Part shown: positions 24,792 to 33,367 of the stretch, piece by piece
Numbering within the stretch: the first letter of the stretch is position 1
Layout: every line of letters begins with the position of its first letter
Source of the DNA: Alphaproteobacteria bacterium
GTDB taxonomy: Bacteria > Pseudomonadota > Alphaproteobacteria > Micavibrionales > Micavibrionaceae
DNA: 34,169 nucleotides
NCBI GenBank assembly: GCA_020442385.1
Contig: JAGRKE010000015.1
Location: 1 to 34,169, forward strand
Direction: 5' to 3'
Program-made: the position numbers and the translations under genes
The notes under the pieces: model-generated
The model's database searches: none
Seen by the model: the letters and a program-made list of their open reading frames with translations, nothing else
What the model was told of the DNA's origin: nothing

Positions 24792-26102
24792 TTAGTAGCG
24801 GTAATCATCCTTCTTGAACGGACCCTTGGGCGTTACGCCGATATATTCGGCCTGCTCTTTGGACAGCTCGGTCAGTTTCGCACCAACCTTGTCCAGATGC
24901 AGGGCGGCCACTTTCTCGTCCAAGTGTTTGGGCAACACGTACACCTTGTTTTCATAGGCTGATGTATTGCTCCACAGCTCAATCTGCGCAAGTGTTTGGT
25001 TGGTGAAAGATGCACTCATCACAAAGCTTGGGTGGCCGGTGGCGCAGCCCAGATTCACAAGGCGCCCTTCCGCCAGCAGGATGATTTTCTTGCCATCGGG
25101 GAATTCAATCTGGTCGACCTGCGGCTTGATATTGGTCCATTTCATGTTGCGCAAGGGCTGGGTCTGGATCTCGTTATCAAAGTGGCCGATGTTACAAACA
25201 ATCGCGTTTTCTTTCATCGTGCGCATGTGATCAACAGTCACCACATCCTTGTTTCCAGTTGCCGTGACAACAATATCGGCGCGCGGGGCGGCCTCTTCCA
25301 TCGTCACAACCTCAAAGCCTTCCATCGCGGCTTGCAGGGCGCAAATCGGATCAACTTCGGTGACCATCACGCGCGCGCCCGCTTGGCGCAGCGATTCAGC
25401 GGAGCCCTTGCCCACGTCACCATATCCGGCGACTACGGCCACTTTACCGGCCATCATCACGTCTGTGGCGCGGCGCACCGCATCCACCAGCGATTCACGG
25501 CAGCCATATTTGTTATCGAATTTTGATTTGGTGACAGAGTCATTGACGTTAATCACAGGGCACAGCAGCTGGCCTTTTTGTGCCAGACCGTGCAGACGCA
25601 AAACTCCGGTGGTTGTCTCTTCGGAGATGCCTTTGATATCCTCAAATAGCTCTGGATATTTATCATGCAGCATCATAGAAAGATCGGCGCCGTCATCCAG
25701 AACCATATTGGGTGTCCAGCCGTTCGGGCCCTTAATCGTTTGCTCGATGCACCATTCATATTCTTCTTCGGTCTCACCCTTCCAGGCAAAAACCGGCGTG
25801 CCTGCGGCGGCGATAGCGGCGGCGGCGTGGTCTTGGGTGGAGAAAATGTTACAAGAGCTCCAGCGCACTTCCGCGCCCAGCGCCTGCAGCGTCTCAATCA
25901 ATACGGCGGTCTGGATGGTCATGTGCAAACATCCGGCGATGCGCGCGTCTTTGAGCGGCTGCTTCGCGCCATATTCCTCGCGCAGAGCCATCAGGCCGGG
26001 CATTTCAATTTCAGCCAGCTCGATTTCCTTGCGGCCCCATTCGGCCAGGGAAATATCTTTAACTTTATAGTCGTTTTTTACGGCTTCGGGCTTTGCGCTC
26101 AT
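24792..26102 (-). CDS. ahcY: adenosylhomocysteinase (S-adenosylhomocysteine hydrolase)
   Basis: Splits S-adenosylhomocysteine to adenosine and homocysteine, clearing the product of methyltransferases; cytoplasmic tetramer with bound NAD. From ATG 26102 (AAGGAG 6 bases upstream) it has 436 residues; an upstream in-frame extension to 26177 has no ribosome site. Motifs: [66 protein letters not shown]-binding [38 protein letters not shown], and C-terminal KDDYRY. An insertion typical of the long bacterial form is present ([40 protein letters not shown]). No SAH riboswitch was recognised upstream. Confidence 0.97.
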   Translation of the reverse strand: MSAKPEAVKNDYKVKDISLAEWGRKEIELAEIEMPGLMALREEYGAKQPLKDARIAGCLHMTIQTAVLIETLQALGAEVRWSSCNIFSTQDHAAAAIAAAGTPVFAWKGETEEEYEWCIEQTIKGPNGWTPNMVLDDGADLSMMLHDKYPELFEDIKGISEETTTGVLRLHGLAQKGQLLCPVINVNDSVTKSKFDNKYGCRESLVDAVRRATDVMMAGKVAVVAGYGDVGKGSAESLRQAGARVMVTEVDPICALQAAMEGFEVVTMEEAAPRADIVVTATGNKDVVTVDHMRTMKENAIVCNIGHFDNEIQTQPLRNMKWTNIKPQVDQIEFPDGKKIILLAEGRLVNLGCATGHPSFVMSASFTNQTLAQIELWSNTSAYENKVYVLPKHLDEKVAALHLDKVGAKLTELSKEQAEYIGVTPKGPFKKDDYRY

Positions 26103-26234
26103 TCTTCTCTCCTTAAGGGTCGCGGGCGTAATCTTTAATACGGGCTGGATTGTTGTCTTTCTGCGGGATTTTATCAACCCCTAAATACCATCGAAATAAG
26201 GTTTTTTTAACCTTTTTACGTGTTAATATTAGGC
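26103..26234. promoter_or_regulatory. divergent intergenic region of ahcY and the 132-residue orphan
   Basis: These 132 bases hold the ahcY leader (-) and the upstream region of the orphan gene (+). The region contains a small hairpin, AAGGTT (26198-26203) with AACCTT (26209-26214), followed by TTT on the + strand; with no + gene before it, it is more likely a chance AT-rich stem or operator than a terminator. No confident -35/-10 pair was found. Confidence 0.25.
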
Positions 26235-26633
26235 ATGAATATGAAGTTTAACGAAACATTTGCGGAAAGTGGTGAAAAGCCTCGATTTATTTCGAAGCCC
26301 AACCCGCTTGTTGAGCGTTCATTTCAGATCTTCGAATTCCAAGAAGAGAAGAGATCGTATGAGCCTGTGGGTGAGTATACGCTGCTTGATCATGACGAAG
26401 CTGTTGATATTACACAGAAAAAAGTCATGAATTTAATCGCGATTATGAATGAAAAACAGCGTTTAATCGACTTCAAAAACTTGACAAATGAGCGTATATT
26501 GTATAACATTATTTCAACAAACCCTGATTCTGAGCAACAAAAAGTAATGTTCAGGACCTACGACGGATCAGGGGTCTCAAAAGAAAATGCGGTCCTGACG
26601 CTAGATAGAGGTGTGTTCCATGAAGAATCTTGA
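26235..26633 (+). CDS. AT-rich orphan protein of unknown function
   Basis: 132 residues from ATG 26235 (in-frame GTG at 26220 and ATG at 26241 are alternatives; only a weak AGG precedes). The product is hydrophilic, with no signal peptide, membrane helix or cysteine. It begins MNMKFNETFAESGEKPRF and contains a helical Met/Ile-rich middle (KKVMNLIAIMNEKQRLIDFKNLTNERILYNII). I recognise no domain. Base composition is AT-rich against ahcY and rapZ, pointing to acquired DNA. Its end overlaps the next small ORF by 14 bases, suggesting a two-gene unit. Confidence 0.5.
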   Translation: MNMKFNETFAESGEKPRFISKPNPLVERSFQIFEFQEEKRSYEPVGEYTLLDHDEAVDITQKKVMNLIAIMNEKQRLIDFKNLTNERILYNIISTNPDSEQQKVMFRTYDGSGVSKENAVLTLDRGVFHEES

Positions 26634-26724
26634 TACGTTAAGCCAGCTTTTTGCCAGTGTTTGTGAGGGTACTGTTAAGGCTCCTACGCTTGGGCAAACA
26701 GCCGCTCCTACGCCGGGGCGCTAA
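26620..26724 (+). CDS. 34-residue small ORF overlapping the preceding orphan
   Basis: ATG 26620 opens a 34-codon frame (MKNLDTLSQLFASVCEG... ending in a Pro/Ala/Thr-rich tail APTPGR) with a good AGAGGTG ribosome site at 26607-26613, 6 bases upstream. It overlaps the last 14 bases of the preceding frame and its stop codon abuts the end of rapZ (convergent, no gap). The strong ribosome site and overlap argue for translation; the short length argues for caution. Confidence 0.4.
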   Translation: MKNLDTLSQLFASVCEGTVKAPTLGQTAAPTPGR

Positions 26725-27570
26725 TTATTTCCCGATATCGCGGTGTTCAATATGGGTTTGATAACCCGTATTTTTAAGCCATGACTTCAAAGTCTCAACC
26801 GTAAAGACGGAGCGGTGACGCCCGCCCGTGCATCCAATCGCAATCGTGAGATAGCTTTTCCCCTCGCGGGCATAGCGCGGCAGGACCGTATTCATCAGCC
26901 TCTTAAAATTCTCGATAAAATCATCAAACCCTTCATCGGCCTGAATATAGGCCGCGACATCCGCATCTTTGCCGGTTTTTTCGCGCAAATCCTCTTCCCA
27001 ATGCGGATTTTTTAAAAAACGTACATCCATGACAATATCGGCTGTGCGCGGCGATCCGTGCTTAAATCCGAAGGACATCAGCGTGATATTGAGCAGGCTC
27101 TGATCCTCAATCCCGAAATGTCCTTTTAAAATATGTTTGAGATCGTGAATTGATAAATCAGAGGTATCAATCACCAACTCCGCGCGCTCTTGCAGTGGGG
27201 AGAGCATGCCCGCCTCTTCCTTGATCCCGGCGGTGATGGGTTTATCCTTGGCCAGCGGGTGAATGCGCCGTGTTTCGGTAAAGCGCTTTTTCAAAACCGC
27301 ATCCTCGCAACTCATAAACAGCAATTCGGCCTTATGCGTATCAACTGTTTTCAGCAGCGATTCGGGTGAAAAGCCGCGCGCGCGTACATCAATGGCAATC
27401 GCGATGGGTTGGTCGGGTTTTTCGCTATCGCTGAGCAGCGCATCAACGAGTGATAAGGGGAAGTTATCAAAGACCTCAAACCCCATATCTTCAAGCGATT
27501 TTAAAACCGAGGACATGCCCGCCCCCGACAGGCCGGTTACAATCACCAATCTTTTTGCGGGCTTGCTCAT
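26725..27570 (-). CDS. rapZ: RapZ-family nucleotide-binding / RNase adaptor protein
   Basis: In E. coli RapZ binds glucosamine-6-phosphate and guides RNase E to the sRNA GlmZ; in alphaproteobacteria the role is less clear. 281 residues with N-terminal P-loop-like GLSGAGMSS (13-21), DMGFEVFDNFPLSLVDALL, and the conserved C-terminal domain SFGFKHGSPRTADIVMDVRFLKNPHW and GCTGGRHRSVFTVE. The Walker A lysine is replaced by Met19 (codon 27514-27516), which should weaken ATP/GTP binding. Its ATG overlaps the chvG stop by four bases. In many relatives hprK lies between chvG and rapZ, and ptsN-like/HPr genes follow; none of these is here. Confidence 0.92.
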   Translation of the reverse strand: MSKPAKRLVIVTGLSGAGMSSVLKSLEDMGFEVFDNFPLSLVDALLSDSEKPDQPIAIAIDVRARGFSPESLLKTVDTHKAELLFMSCEDAVLKKRFTETRRIHPLAKDKPITAGIKEEAGMLSPLQERAELVIDTSDLSIHDLKHILKGHFGIEDQSLLNITLMSFGFKHGSPRTADIVMDVRFLKNPHWEEDLREKTGKDADVAAYIQADEGFDDFIENFKRLMNTVLPRYAREGKSYLTIAIGCTGGRHRSVFTVETLKSWLKNTGYQTHIEHRDIGK

Positions 27571-29336
27571 GCTTTATTCAGGCGCACGGTAAAGCGCGCT
27601 CCTTTCACTGTGCCGCCGGGTTCTTTGATATTCTCGGCGAAAATTTCACCACCCATGGCGCTGATAACTTGTTTGCAGATTGAGAGACCAAGACCGGAAT
27701 GCTTGCCGTACGCCTCATGGTCCGGGCGCTGGGTGTAGAAACGATCAAAAATGCTTTCAATCTTGCTTTCGGGGATGCCCGGCCCCTGATCTTCGAAAAT
27801 AATCTCAATCTTTTTGCCGTCGGCGCGCACGGCGATTTCCACCAAAGACCCGTCCGGCGCGAAAGACAGCGCATTGCTGAGAATGTTTTGAAAGACCTGT
27901 TCAAGGCGTCCGCCGTGCCCCATCACCTGTACGTCTTTCTCAAATGTGCTGTAAGAGCGTACGCTTGTGCTTTGTATTTGCACATGGTTGTCCCATGATT
28001 TTTGATCCTCGGTTTTGCGCTCCAACGGGTCTTTATAGGCGTTAAACAGGGTATTAAGCACGCTTTGCACACTGATTGGCTCAAACACATCGCGCGAAAG
28101 CTCCGCATCCAGGCGCGAGGCATGCGAGATATCAGTAATCAGGCGGTCGAGGCGCTCAATATCGTGGCGGACAATCTCCATCAGCTTGTCTTTGTCCTTT
28201 TTCTTTTTAACCACAGAGGCGGTTTCAATCGCGCTGCGCAATGATGTTAGCGGGTTTTTCAGCTCATGCGCTACATCGGCGGCGAAGCGCTCAATTGAAT
28301 CCATGCGCGCTGAGAGCGCGTTTGTCATGTCTGTGAAGGCGGTGGAGAGCTCGCCAATCTCATCCTTGCGGTGGCGGAAATCGGGCATATCTTGTAGCGA
28401 GATTTTGCCTTTACGCACGCCCTCGGCGGCGCGCGCCAGCTTGCGCAGCGGGCTGGCAATCACCCCGGAGAGGTAAATCGAAAGCAAGACCGTAATCACC
28501 AACGTAATCGCAAACGCGCCCAGAACATTGATCCAGACATCGCCGATATCGCGGGTTATATCCTGCGCCGGGCGGGTAATCAGAATCGCGCCCAGAGTCT
28601 GCTCACCCTTATGCAGCGGCGCCGCGCCGGAGAGGATGATGCTGTCCTTCCCGTCATCCCAGGCGGAAATGCTGTACTTGTTTTGTAGGGCATCCTCGAC
28701 ATTGGGGTAACTGCCGGCCTGCGCTAAATCCGATATGTGCGGATATTCAGGCAGGGTTTTGCGCTGAGGCAGAAGCTTAATAATAAAGCGCGCCATGTTT
28801 TTGAGGACCTGAACCGTGTAAAGGCTGTCTTTACCGCTTTTGAGCGTTAGTGCGCCCGCAGATGTCTGCGGCACAGAATCGACGATCAGCTGGCCATTTT
28901 CATCAAAAATACGGATATGATGCCCCAGCATGGCGCTAAAACGCAGGGCCATATTTTCCGCTTGTTGCTGGTTGAGCGCGCCGTCTTCAATGCCGATTTC
29001 CGACAGGCTGGCGGTGACCAGCTCGACTTCAGTGTTAAAGCTCTCAAGCCGCGCTTCGATCAGGTTTGAGTGATACTGCCCCAAAAACACAATGCCGAGC
29101 ATCAGCATAATCAGCGCCAGTGCATTCACGGCAATGATACGCGTCGTCAGGGTGGTAATCCGGCGCTCCGGCCCGCCCCAATATAAATCAAGAATATGAT
29201 CAAGTTCAGGTAGCTCTGCTTCGGGCGCACGCAGGCGCAACCATCGGCTATTCTTCGCGGTATTTGTATCCGACGCCGTAGAGGGTTTCGATTCTGTTGA
29301 AGTCTGGGTCGACTTTTTTGAATTTTTTTCTGACAC
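27567..29336 (-). CDS. chvG: ChvG-like envelope-sensing histidine kinase
   Basis: Membrane sensor kinase of the ChvG-ChvI (ExoS-ChvI) pair, which responds to acid or envelope stress in alphaproteobacteria. From GTG 29336 it has 589 residues: a hydrophilic Ser/Thr/Lys-rich N-tail, transmembrane helix 1 (about 65-86, [22 protein letters not shown]), a periplasmic domain (about 87-270), helix 2 (about 271-295), HAMP ([16 protein letters not shown]), the H-box [12 protein letters not shown] with His357, and an ATPase domain with [28 protein letters not shown] and [13 protein letters not shown]. The start is uncertain: GTG 29336 lies 89 bases inside chvI with no ribosome site. A TTG near 29240, just after the chvI stop, would still keep helix 1. 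Confidence 0.9.
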   Translation of the reverse strand: MSEKNSKKSTQTSTESKPSTASDTNTAKNSRWLRLRAPEAELPELDHILDLYWGGPERRITTLTTRIIAVNALALIMLMLGIVFLGQYHSNLIEARLESFNTEVELVTASLSEIGIEDGALNQQQAENMALRFSAMLGHHIRIFDENGQLIVDSVPQTSAGALTLKSGKDSLYTVQVLKNMARFIIKLLPQRKTLPEYPHISDLAQAGSYPNVEDALQNKYSISAWDDGKDSIILSGAAPLHKGEQTLGAILITRPAQDITRDIGDVWINVLGAFAITLVITVLLSIYLSGVIASPLRKLARAAEGVRKGKISLQDMPDFRHRKDEIGELSTAFTDMTNALSARMDSIERFAADVAHELKNPLTSLRSAIETASVVKKKKDKDKLMEIVRHDIERLDRLITDISHASRLDAELSRDVFEPISVQSVLNTLFNAYKDPLERKTEDQKSWDNHVQIQSTSVRSYSTFEKDVQVMGHGGRLEQVFQNILSNALSFAPDGSLVEIAVRADGKKIEIIFEDQGPGIPESKIESIFDRFYTQRPDHEAYGKHSGLGLSICKQVISAMGGEIFAENIKEPGGTVKGARFTVRLNKA

Positions 29337-29949
29337 GTTTTATATGCGAATCTATTGTGCGGTCATCCACATAGATATTCTCACCATAGGCCTGATCAAT
29401 CAACTGATCTCTGTTTTTTACATGCCCCGGTCGTTCTGCTAGCGTCTGCAGCAGCAGATATTCGGTGACAGTCAGGTTCACCGGCTGGCCCTTCCATGTG
29501 CATTGATGGCGCGCATTATCAAGCACCAAATCGCCGCAGGTAATTTTTTCACTGCTCTCAGCCGGGGCGCTCTCTTGCGTTTGCAAGCTTTGGCGGCGCA
29601 GCAATACGCGGATACGCTCAATCAAAAGACGCTGGGAAAACGGCTTGGTAATGTAATCATCTGCGCCCATACGAAGCCCGAGAACCTGATCCACCTCATC
29701 ATCAACCGAGGTCAGGAAGATGACAGGCACATGTGATGTCTCGCGCAGCTTGGTGAGGACCTCCAGCCCGTCCATGCGCGGCATTTTAATGTCCAGAACC
29801 ACAAGCTCCGGCGGGGATTGCAACAACCCCTCCAGTGCGGATTCACCGTCGCTATAGCTTGTGATATCAAAGCCTTCGGCCTCTAAAGCCATGGACAGAG
29901 AGGTCAGGATATTTTTGTCGTCGTCAACAAGGGCGATTTTATTGCTCAT
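29248..29949 (-). CDS. chvI: ChvI-like response regulator (OmpR/PhoB type)
   Basis: DNA-binding partner of ChvG. 233 residues: receiver domain with acidic pocket VDDDKN (9-11), phosphoacceptor Asp53 in [12 protein letters not shown], Thr in FLTSVDDE, and Lys in YITKPF; then a winged-helix domain (about 135-231) with [56 protein letters not shown] and the GVGYKY end. The ATG overlaps the folC stop by four bases, so it is probably translationally coupled to folC, an unusual way to drive a stress regulator. In relatives it controls exopolysaccharide, motility and envelope genes. Confidence 0.94.
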   Translation of the reverse strand: MSNKIALVDDDKNILTSLSMALEAEGFDITSYSDGESALEGLLQSPPELVVLDIKMPRMDGLEVLTKLRETSHVPVIFLTSVDDEVDQVLGLRMGADDYITKPFSQRLLIERIRVLLRRQSLQTQESAPAESSEKITCGDLVLDNARHQCTWKGQPVNLTVTEYLLLQTLAERPGHVKNRDQLIDQAYGENIYVDDRTIDSHIKRVRKKFKKVDPDFNRIETLYGVGYKYREE

Positions 29950-31289
29950 GCGCTATTATGGCCGCGATCGCGCCGCTCTTGCAAGACAGATCCGGCCAGA
30001 TAAAGCGATCCGGCCACTAAAATCCGCTTATCACCGCTTATGCGCTCGTTAATCGCGTGCACGGCGTCTTGCCAGCTTTGGCTTGCTGAAATCTGGGTGT
30101 CTTCTGCAAGCGTTCCGATCTGATCGCGTAAATCCTGCGCAGCTAAGGCTTTGGGCTCACCAGGGATGTTGGTCACATACAGGCCCGATAGATGCGGTAT
30201 AATCGGCGTCAGATAGCCCAAAACGTCCTTATGCGCCATCATGCCCAAAACCAAATAGAGCGGCTTGCCATCTGCCTTGGCCCAAATGTCGGCTTGCCGC
30301 GCGATCGCCTGTCCGGCATCGGCATTGTGCCCGCCATCGAGCCACAGCTCATACGCGCCGGGTTTATGCTCTAACTTTTGCAGGCGCGCGGGCCAATGTG
30401 CATTTTGCAGACCCTTGGCGAGTGAGTCATCTGTGATTCTAAAATGCCCCCCGGCCTCAAGTATTTTCATCGCGGCAAGGGCCAAACCTGCATTTTCAAT
30501 CTGGTGCAGACCCGTCAATGAAGGGTGCGGGTAAAGATGAGTCTGAGCGCCAGTTTCGAAGCATATATGGACTCCTTGCTCCCGAATGACCCAGTCTGAA
30601 CCGTTGCGAAATAGAGTCATACGCATTGATTCCGCTTGGCTTTTGAATATGGGCCATGCGCGCGGGTCTTGTGCACCGATAACGCATGGTGCGCCGTGCT
30701 TCATGATGCCCGCTTTCTCTTTTGCGATGGATTCTATGGTGTCTCCTAAAAAATCCATATGGTCCATTGATACGGGGGTAATGACGCTCAGGGCCGGGCT
30801 TTCGATTATGTTTGTGCAATCCAGCCGTCCGCCCAAGCCAACCTCCAGCAGCACGATATCGGCAGGCGTGCGGGAAAAGGCGGTGAAGGCCAGCGCGGTT
30901 GTGATTTCGAAAAAGGTGGTTTCGCCCCCCGCATTGGCCTGCAAAACCTCATCAATCAGCGGCTCCAGCGCATCGTTGCTGATCGGCTCTCCGGCCAGAA
31001 CAATACGCTCGTTAAACTGAATCAAATGCGGGGAGGTATAAACATGCACGCGGTATCCGGCGGCCTCTAACATCGCGCGCATAAAGGCAATGGTAGAGCC
31101 TTTACCGTTGGTTCCGGCGACATGAATGACGGGCGGCAGCTTCAGATGCGGGTTGCCCAAAGCCTCCAGCAGCTTCAGATAGGGCGCACGAAAGCCTAAT
31201 TCGATATGCGCGCCGCGTGTAAGCCCATAGAGCGCGCGCAGCTTCTCCTCAAGCGATGGTTGGGAATGCTTGAGATCGCTGGCATACAT
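29946..31289 (-). CDS. folC: folylpolyglutamate synthase / dihydrofolate synthase
   Basis: Joins glutamate to dihydropteroate and adds further glutamates to folates. 447 residues. The Mur-ligase-type P-loop is [15 protein letters not shown] (about 56-70); [56 protein letters not shown] (carbamylated-lysine region) and [12 protein letters not shown] follow, all typical. The ATG at 31289 is 6 bases after accD, as in many alphaproteobacteria (accD-folC). The 3' end overlaps chvI. Confidence 0.96.
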   Translation of the reverse strand: MYASDLKHSQPSLEEKLRALYGLTRGAHIELGFRAPYLKLLEALGNPHLKLPPVIHVAGTNGKGSTIAFMRAMLEAAGYRVHVYTSPHLIQFNERIVLAGEPISNDALEPLIDEVLQANAGGETTFFEITTALAFTAFSRTPADIVLLEVGLGGRLDCTNIIESPALSVITPVSMDHMDFLGDTIESIAKEKAGIMKHGAPCVIGAQDPRAWPIFKSQAESMRMTLFRNGSDWVIREQGVHICFETGAQTHLYPHPSLTGLHQIENAGLALAAMKILEAGGHFRITDDSLAKGLQNAHWPARLQKLEHKPGAYELWLDGGHNADAGQAIARQADIWAKADGKPLYLVLGMMAHKDVLGYLTPIIPHLSGLYVTNIPGEPKALAAQDLRDQIGTLAEDTQISASQSWQDAVHAINERISGDKRILVAGSLYLAGSVLQERRDRGHNSA

Positions 31290-31295
31290 AGGGGG

Positions 31296-32372
31296 CTAAG
31301 CCTTGCCGGATGCGGCCTTTTTCGGGGCCTCGGTGATGGAGGCTCCGGCTTTTCTATAGTTCTCGAGCGCTTTTTCCGCCGCTTCTACCTGTTTTACAGC
31401 TTTGGCGGAGGATGGTGCATCGGGGCGAATTTCCTTCTGGATAGAGGATTTTCTCTTCACCTGCGCGCTTTTGCTGACGGCAATGTCGGTTTTTTTGCCT
31501 TTTTTAGCGCCGCCGCTTTGGCTTTCCCCACCCATCAAAAGGTTGAGAAGGCGGCTTAGCGTTTCATGCAGCTCAGAGCGTGAGACAACGATATCGACAA
31601 TGCCATGCTCTTTCAAATATTCCGCCGTCTGGAAGTCATCAGGCAGGGTTTCACGCACGGTTTCTTCAATCACGCGACGGCCCGCAAAGCCGATGGTTGC
31701 GCCCGGTTCGGCCAGGTGTACGTCTCCCACCATGGCGAAAGAGGCGCTCACGCCGCCTGTCGTCGGATCGGTCAGCAAAACGATATAGGGAAGGCCCGCT
31801 TCCTTGACCATTTCCACCGCGATAATCGTGCGCGGCATCTGCACCAGCGAAAGCATGCCTTCTTGCATGCGCGCCCCGCCAGAGGCCGGAATGGCGATAA
31901 AGGCAGCCTTGGATTTTACGGCCTGCTCTGCCGCCATAACAATGGCTTCGCCCACGCCCGCGCCCATCGACCCGCCCATAAAGCTGAAATTAAAGGCGGC
32001 AATAACCACCGGCTGGCCGCCGATTTTACCCTTGGCGACCGTGATGGCCTCTTTCAGACCTGTTTTTGCTTGGGATTCCTTGATGCGGTCGGCATATTTC
32101 TTGCGGTCTTTGAATTTGAGCGGATCATGCGCGACGCTGGGCAGAGGGAGATTCTCGTATTTACCCTCATCAAACATCAGCGCAAGGCGCTTTTTCACGG
32201 TCAAACGCAGGTGATAATTACAGTGATAGCAAACATTATGCGACTCTTCGAGGTCGCGGTGAAACAGCATGCCTTCGCAAGAGGGGCATTTATGCCATAG
32301 ATTATCTGGCACTTCCTTGGGCTCGACCAATGAGCGGATGCGCGGGCGGATAATATTTGATAGCCAATTCAT
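31296..32372 (-). CDS. accD: acetyl-CoA carboxylase carboxyltransferase subunit beta
   Basis: With AccA transfers carboxyl from biotin to acetyl-CoA, the first step of fatty-acid synthesis. 358 residues. The N-terminal zinc ribbon has four cysteines in CPSCEGML and CYHCNYH (about 28-54), followed by the crotonase-like core (FNFSFMGGSMGAGVGEAIVMAAEQAV, PASGGARMQEGMLSLVQMPRT, LLTDPTTGGVSASFAMVGD, IGFAGRRVIEETVRETLP). The core ends near 285; a Lys/Ala/Ser-rich tail of about 70 residues follows, longer than in the 304-residue E. coli protein. The ATG has AGAGGGA 8 bases upstream. It forms accD-folC with the next gene. Confidence 0.96.
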   Translation of the reverse strand: MNWLSNIIRPRIRSLVEPKEVPDNLWHKCPSCEGMLFHRDLEESHNVCYHCNYHLRLTVKKRLALMFDEGKYENLPLPSVAHDPLKFKDRKKYADRIKESQAKTGLKEAITVAKGKIGGQPVVIAAFNFSFMGGSMGAGVGEAIVMAAEQAVKSKAAFIAIPASGGARMQEGMLSLVQMPRTIIAVEMVKEAGLPYIVLLTDPTTGGVSASFAMVGDVHLAEPGATIGFAGRRVIEETVRETLPDDFQTAEYLKEHGIVDIVVSRSELHETLSRLLNLLMGGESQSGGAKKGKKTDIAVSKSAQVKRKSSIQKEIRPDAPSSAKAVKQVEAAEKALENYRKAGASITEAPKKAASGKA

Positions 32373-32431
32373 GTAAAAATCCCTCTTAAAATCGACCCCG
32401 TGTTATGGGCTTTTTGGGGCTCAAAGTCAAG

Positions 32432-32445
32432 TTTGTCTGGACAAA
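32432..32445. promoter_or_regulatory. palindrome upstream of the putative glycosyltransferase gene
   Basis: TTTGTC-TG-GACAAA is a perfect 6-bp inverted repeat ending 13 bases before the ATG at 32458, in the accD divergent region. It resembles short operators of the GntR (FCD) kind. The same 16 bases (TTTGTCTGGACAAAAA) occur inside the GDPD gene on the - strand, near 23990-24005, where they encode part of VFVWTKN, so chance is possible. Confidence 0.35.
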
Positions 32446-32457
32446 AACAGCTTAATT

Positions 32458-33363
32458 ATGGTAAATTTTTGCATGACCAAAGCAACCATAAAAAACTCTT
32501 TTGTTCATTCGTCAGAGGCGGAAAAGCCGTCTAAAAATATTCTGAATTATGTATGGATTAATAGAAAAGCGTTTAAATCTGAAAAGCAGAATGATTACGG
32601 TGTTCCTAAAAGATATCTAGAACGTGTGATAGAAAACGCACAGCGCTATAAAGGAAATCAATTTTTTTTATGGCTAGATCAGGATGAGAGTCTTTTAGAC
32701 GCAGAATCTTTGCAAGATGTTAAAAGCTTTCTGGCTGAATTTGAAAATATTGAAGTCAAAAATCTGCGAGATTTAGACGAGTACGCAAGTTACGATTTTT
32801 TTGAACCCGGAAAAAGATTTAAACGCTGGCAAACGCCTCGTCAGAAGGCTGAGAAAGAGGATGCTGGCACCGTTGATCTGATTTGGGCACGGGTAGACCT
32901 TGCTCGTATCATGGTTCTAAAGCATTGTTTAAAAACGCTAAACGCAGATATTGCCGTATACAGCGATTTTGATATATCTGATGTTTTTTTAAAAAACAAA
33001 GATTTACACGAACTGTTGAATCAATATGGTCTTGCGTGCTCATCAGGTGAAGTTTTTATGATGTCTTCAGATTTTTATGGAGCTCCTGATCCAGTGGCAT
33101 CTTGCGTTGAAAACGGATACATCGCGGCAACGAACACACCGCAAAATATATCTTTTTTAGAAAATCTTATTGGAGCGACAAAAGAAGAAATTAGTCAAAA
33201 AGAAAGTTTTCAGCCGACCGATAATGGCTACAGCCTTTTTCGTGAACATATATCAAAGGCTGCCGAAGAAAGGACAGGAGATAGAAACGAAACTGCTTTC
33301 TGTTTCTTTAAACAGCCAACATCTAAATTTTCTGATCCTCGCTTCTTAGGTTTTGATTATTGA
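32458..33363 (+). CDS. AT-rich putative toxin-like glycosyltransferase (DXD type)
   Basis: 301 residues from ATG 32458 (ATG 32473 is an alternative; no clear ribosome site). It has the layout of sugar-transferring GT-A proteins related to the clostridial-toxin/Gly_transf_sug group: LNYVWINRK near 29-37 (compare the opening HFVWIG strand), then RVDLARIMVLKHCLKTL with Asp147 and Arg150, and VYSDFDI with the DXD-type pair Asp170/Asp172 that would hold Mn-UDP-sugar. A late Asp-Asn-Gly (PTDNGYSLF) may be a further active-site loop. No signal peptide or membrane helix. The gene is strikingly AT-rich and interrupts the usual accD-trpA neighbourhood, converging on trpA with a 4-base gap. A role as an effector that modifies a target cell is inference. 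Confidence 0.6.
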   Translation: MVNFCMTKATIKNSFVHSSEAEKPSKNILNYVWINRKAFKSEKQNDYGVPKRYLERVIENAQRYKGNQFFLWLDQDESLLDAESLQDVKSFLAEFENIEVKNLRDLDEYASYDFFEPGKRFKRWQTPRQKAEKEDAGTVDLIWARVDLARIMVLKHCLKTLNADIAVYSDFDISDVFLKNKDLHELLNQYGLACSSGEVFMMSSDFYGAPDPVASCVENGYIAATNTPQNISFLENLIGATKEEISQKESFQPTDNGYSLFREHISKAAEERTGDRNETAFCFFKQPTSKFSDPRFLGFDY

Positions 33364-33367
33364 AAGT

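Noticed and set aside
25249..26070. 273-codon open frame antisense to ahcY
   Set aside because: Ser/Thr-rich mirror of the conserved ahcY sequence; ahcY is certain and no motif is seen in the mirror.
26198..26217. Hairpin with T-run as a terminator
   Set aside because: No + strand gene ends upstream of it, and on the - strand it lacks a T-run, so it was not called as a terminator.
26103..26234. SAH or SAM riboswitch before ahcY
   Set aside because: The leader is short, and I could not match the conserved cores of the SAH or SAM-II classes.
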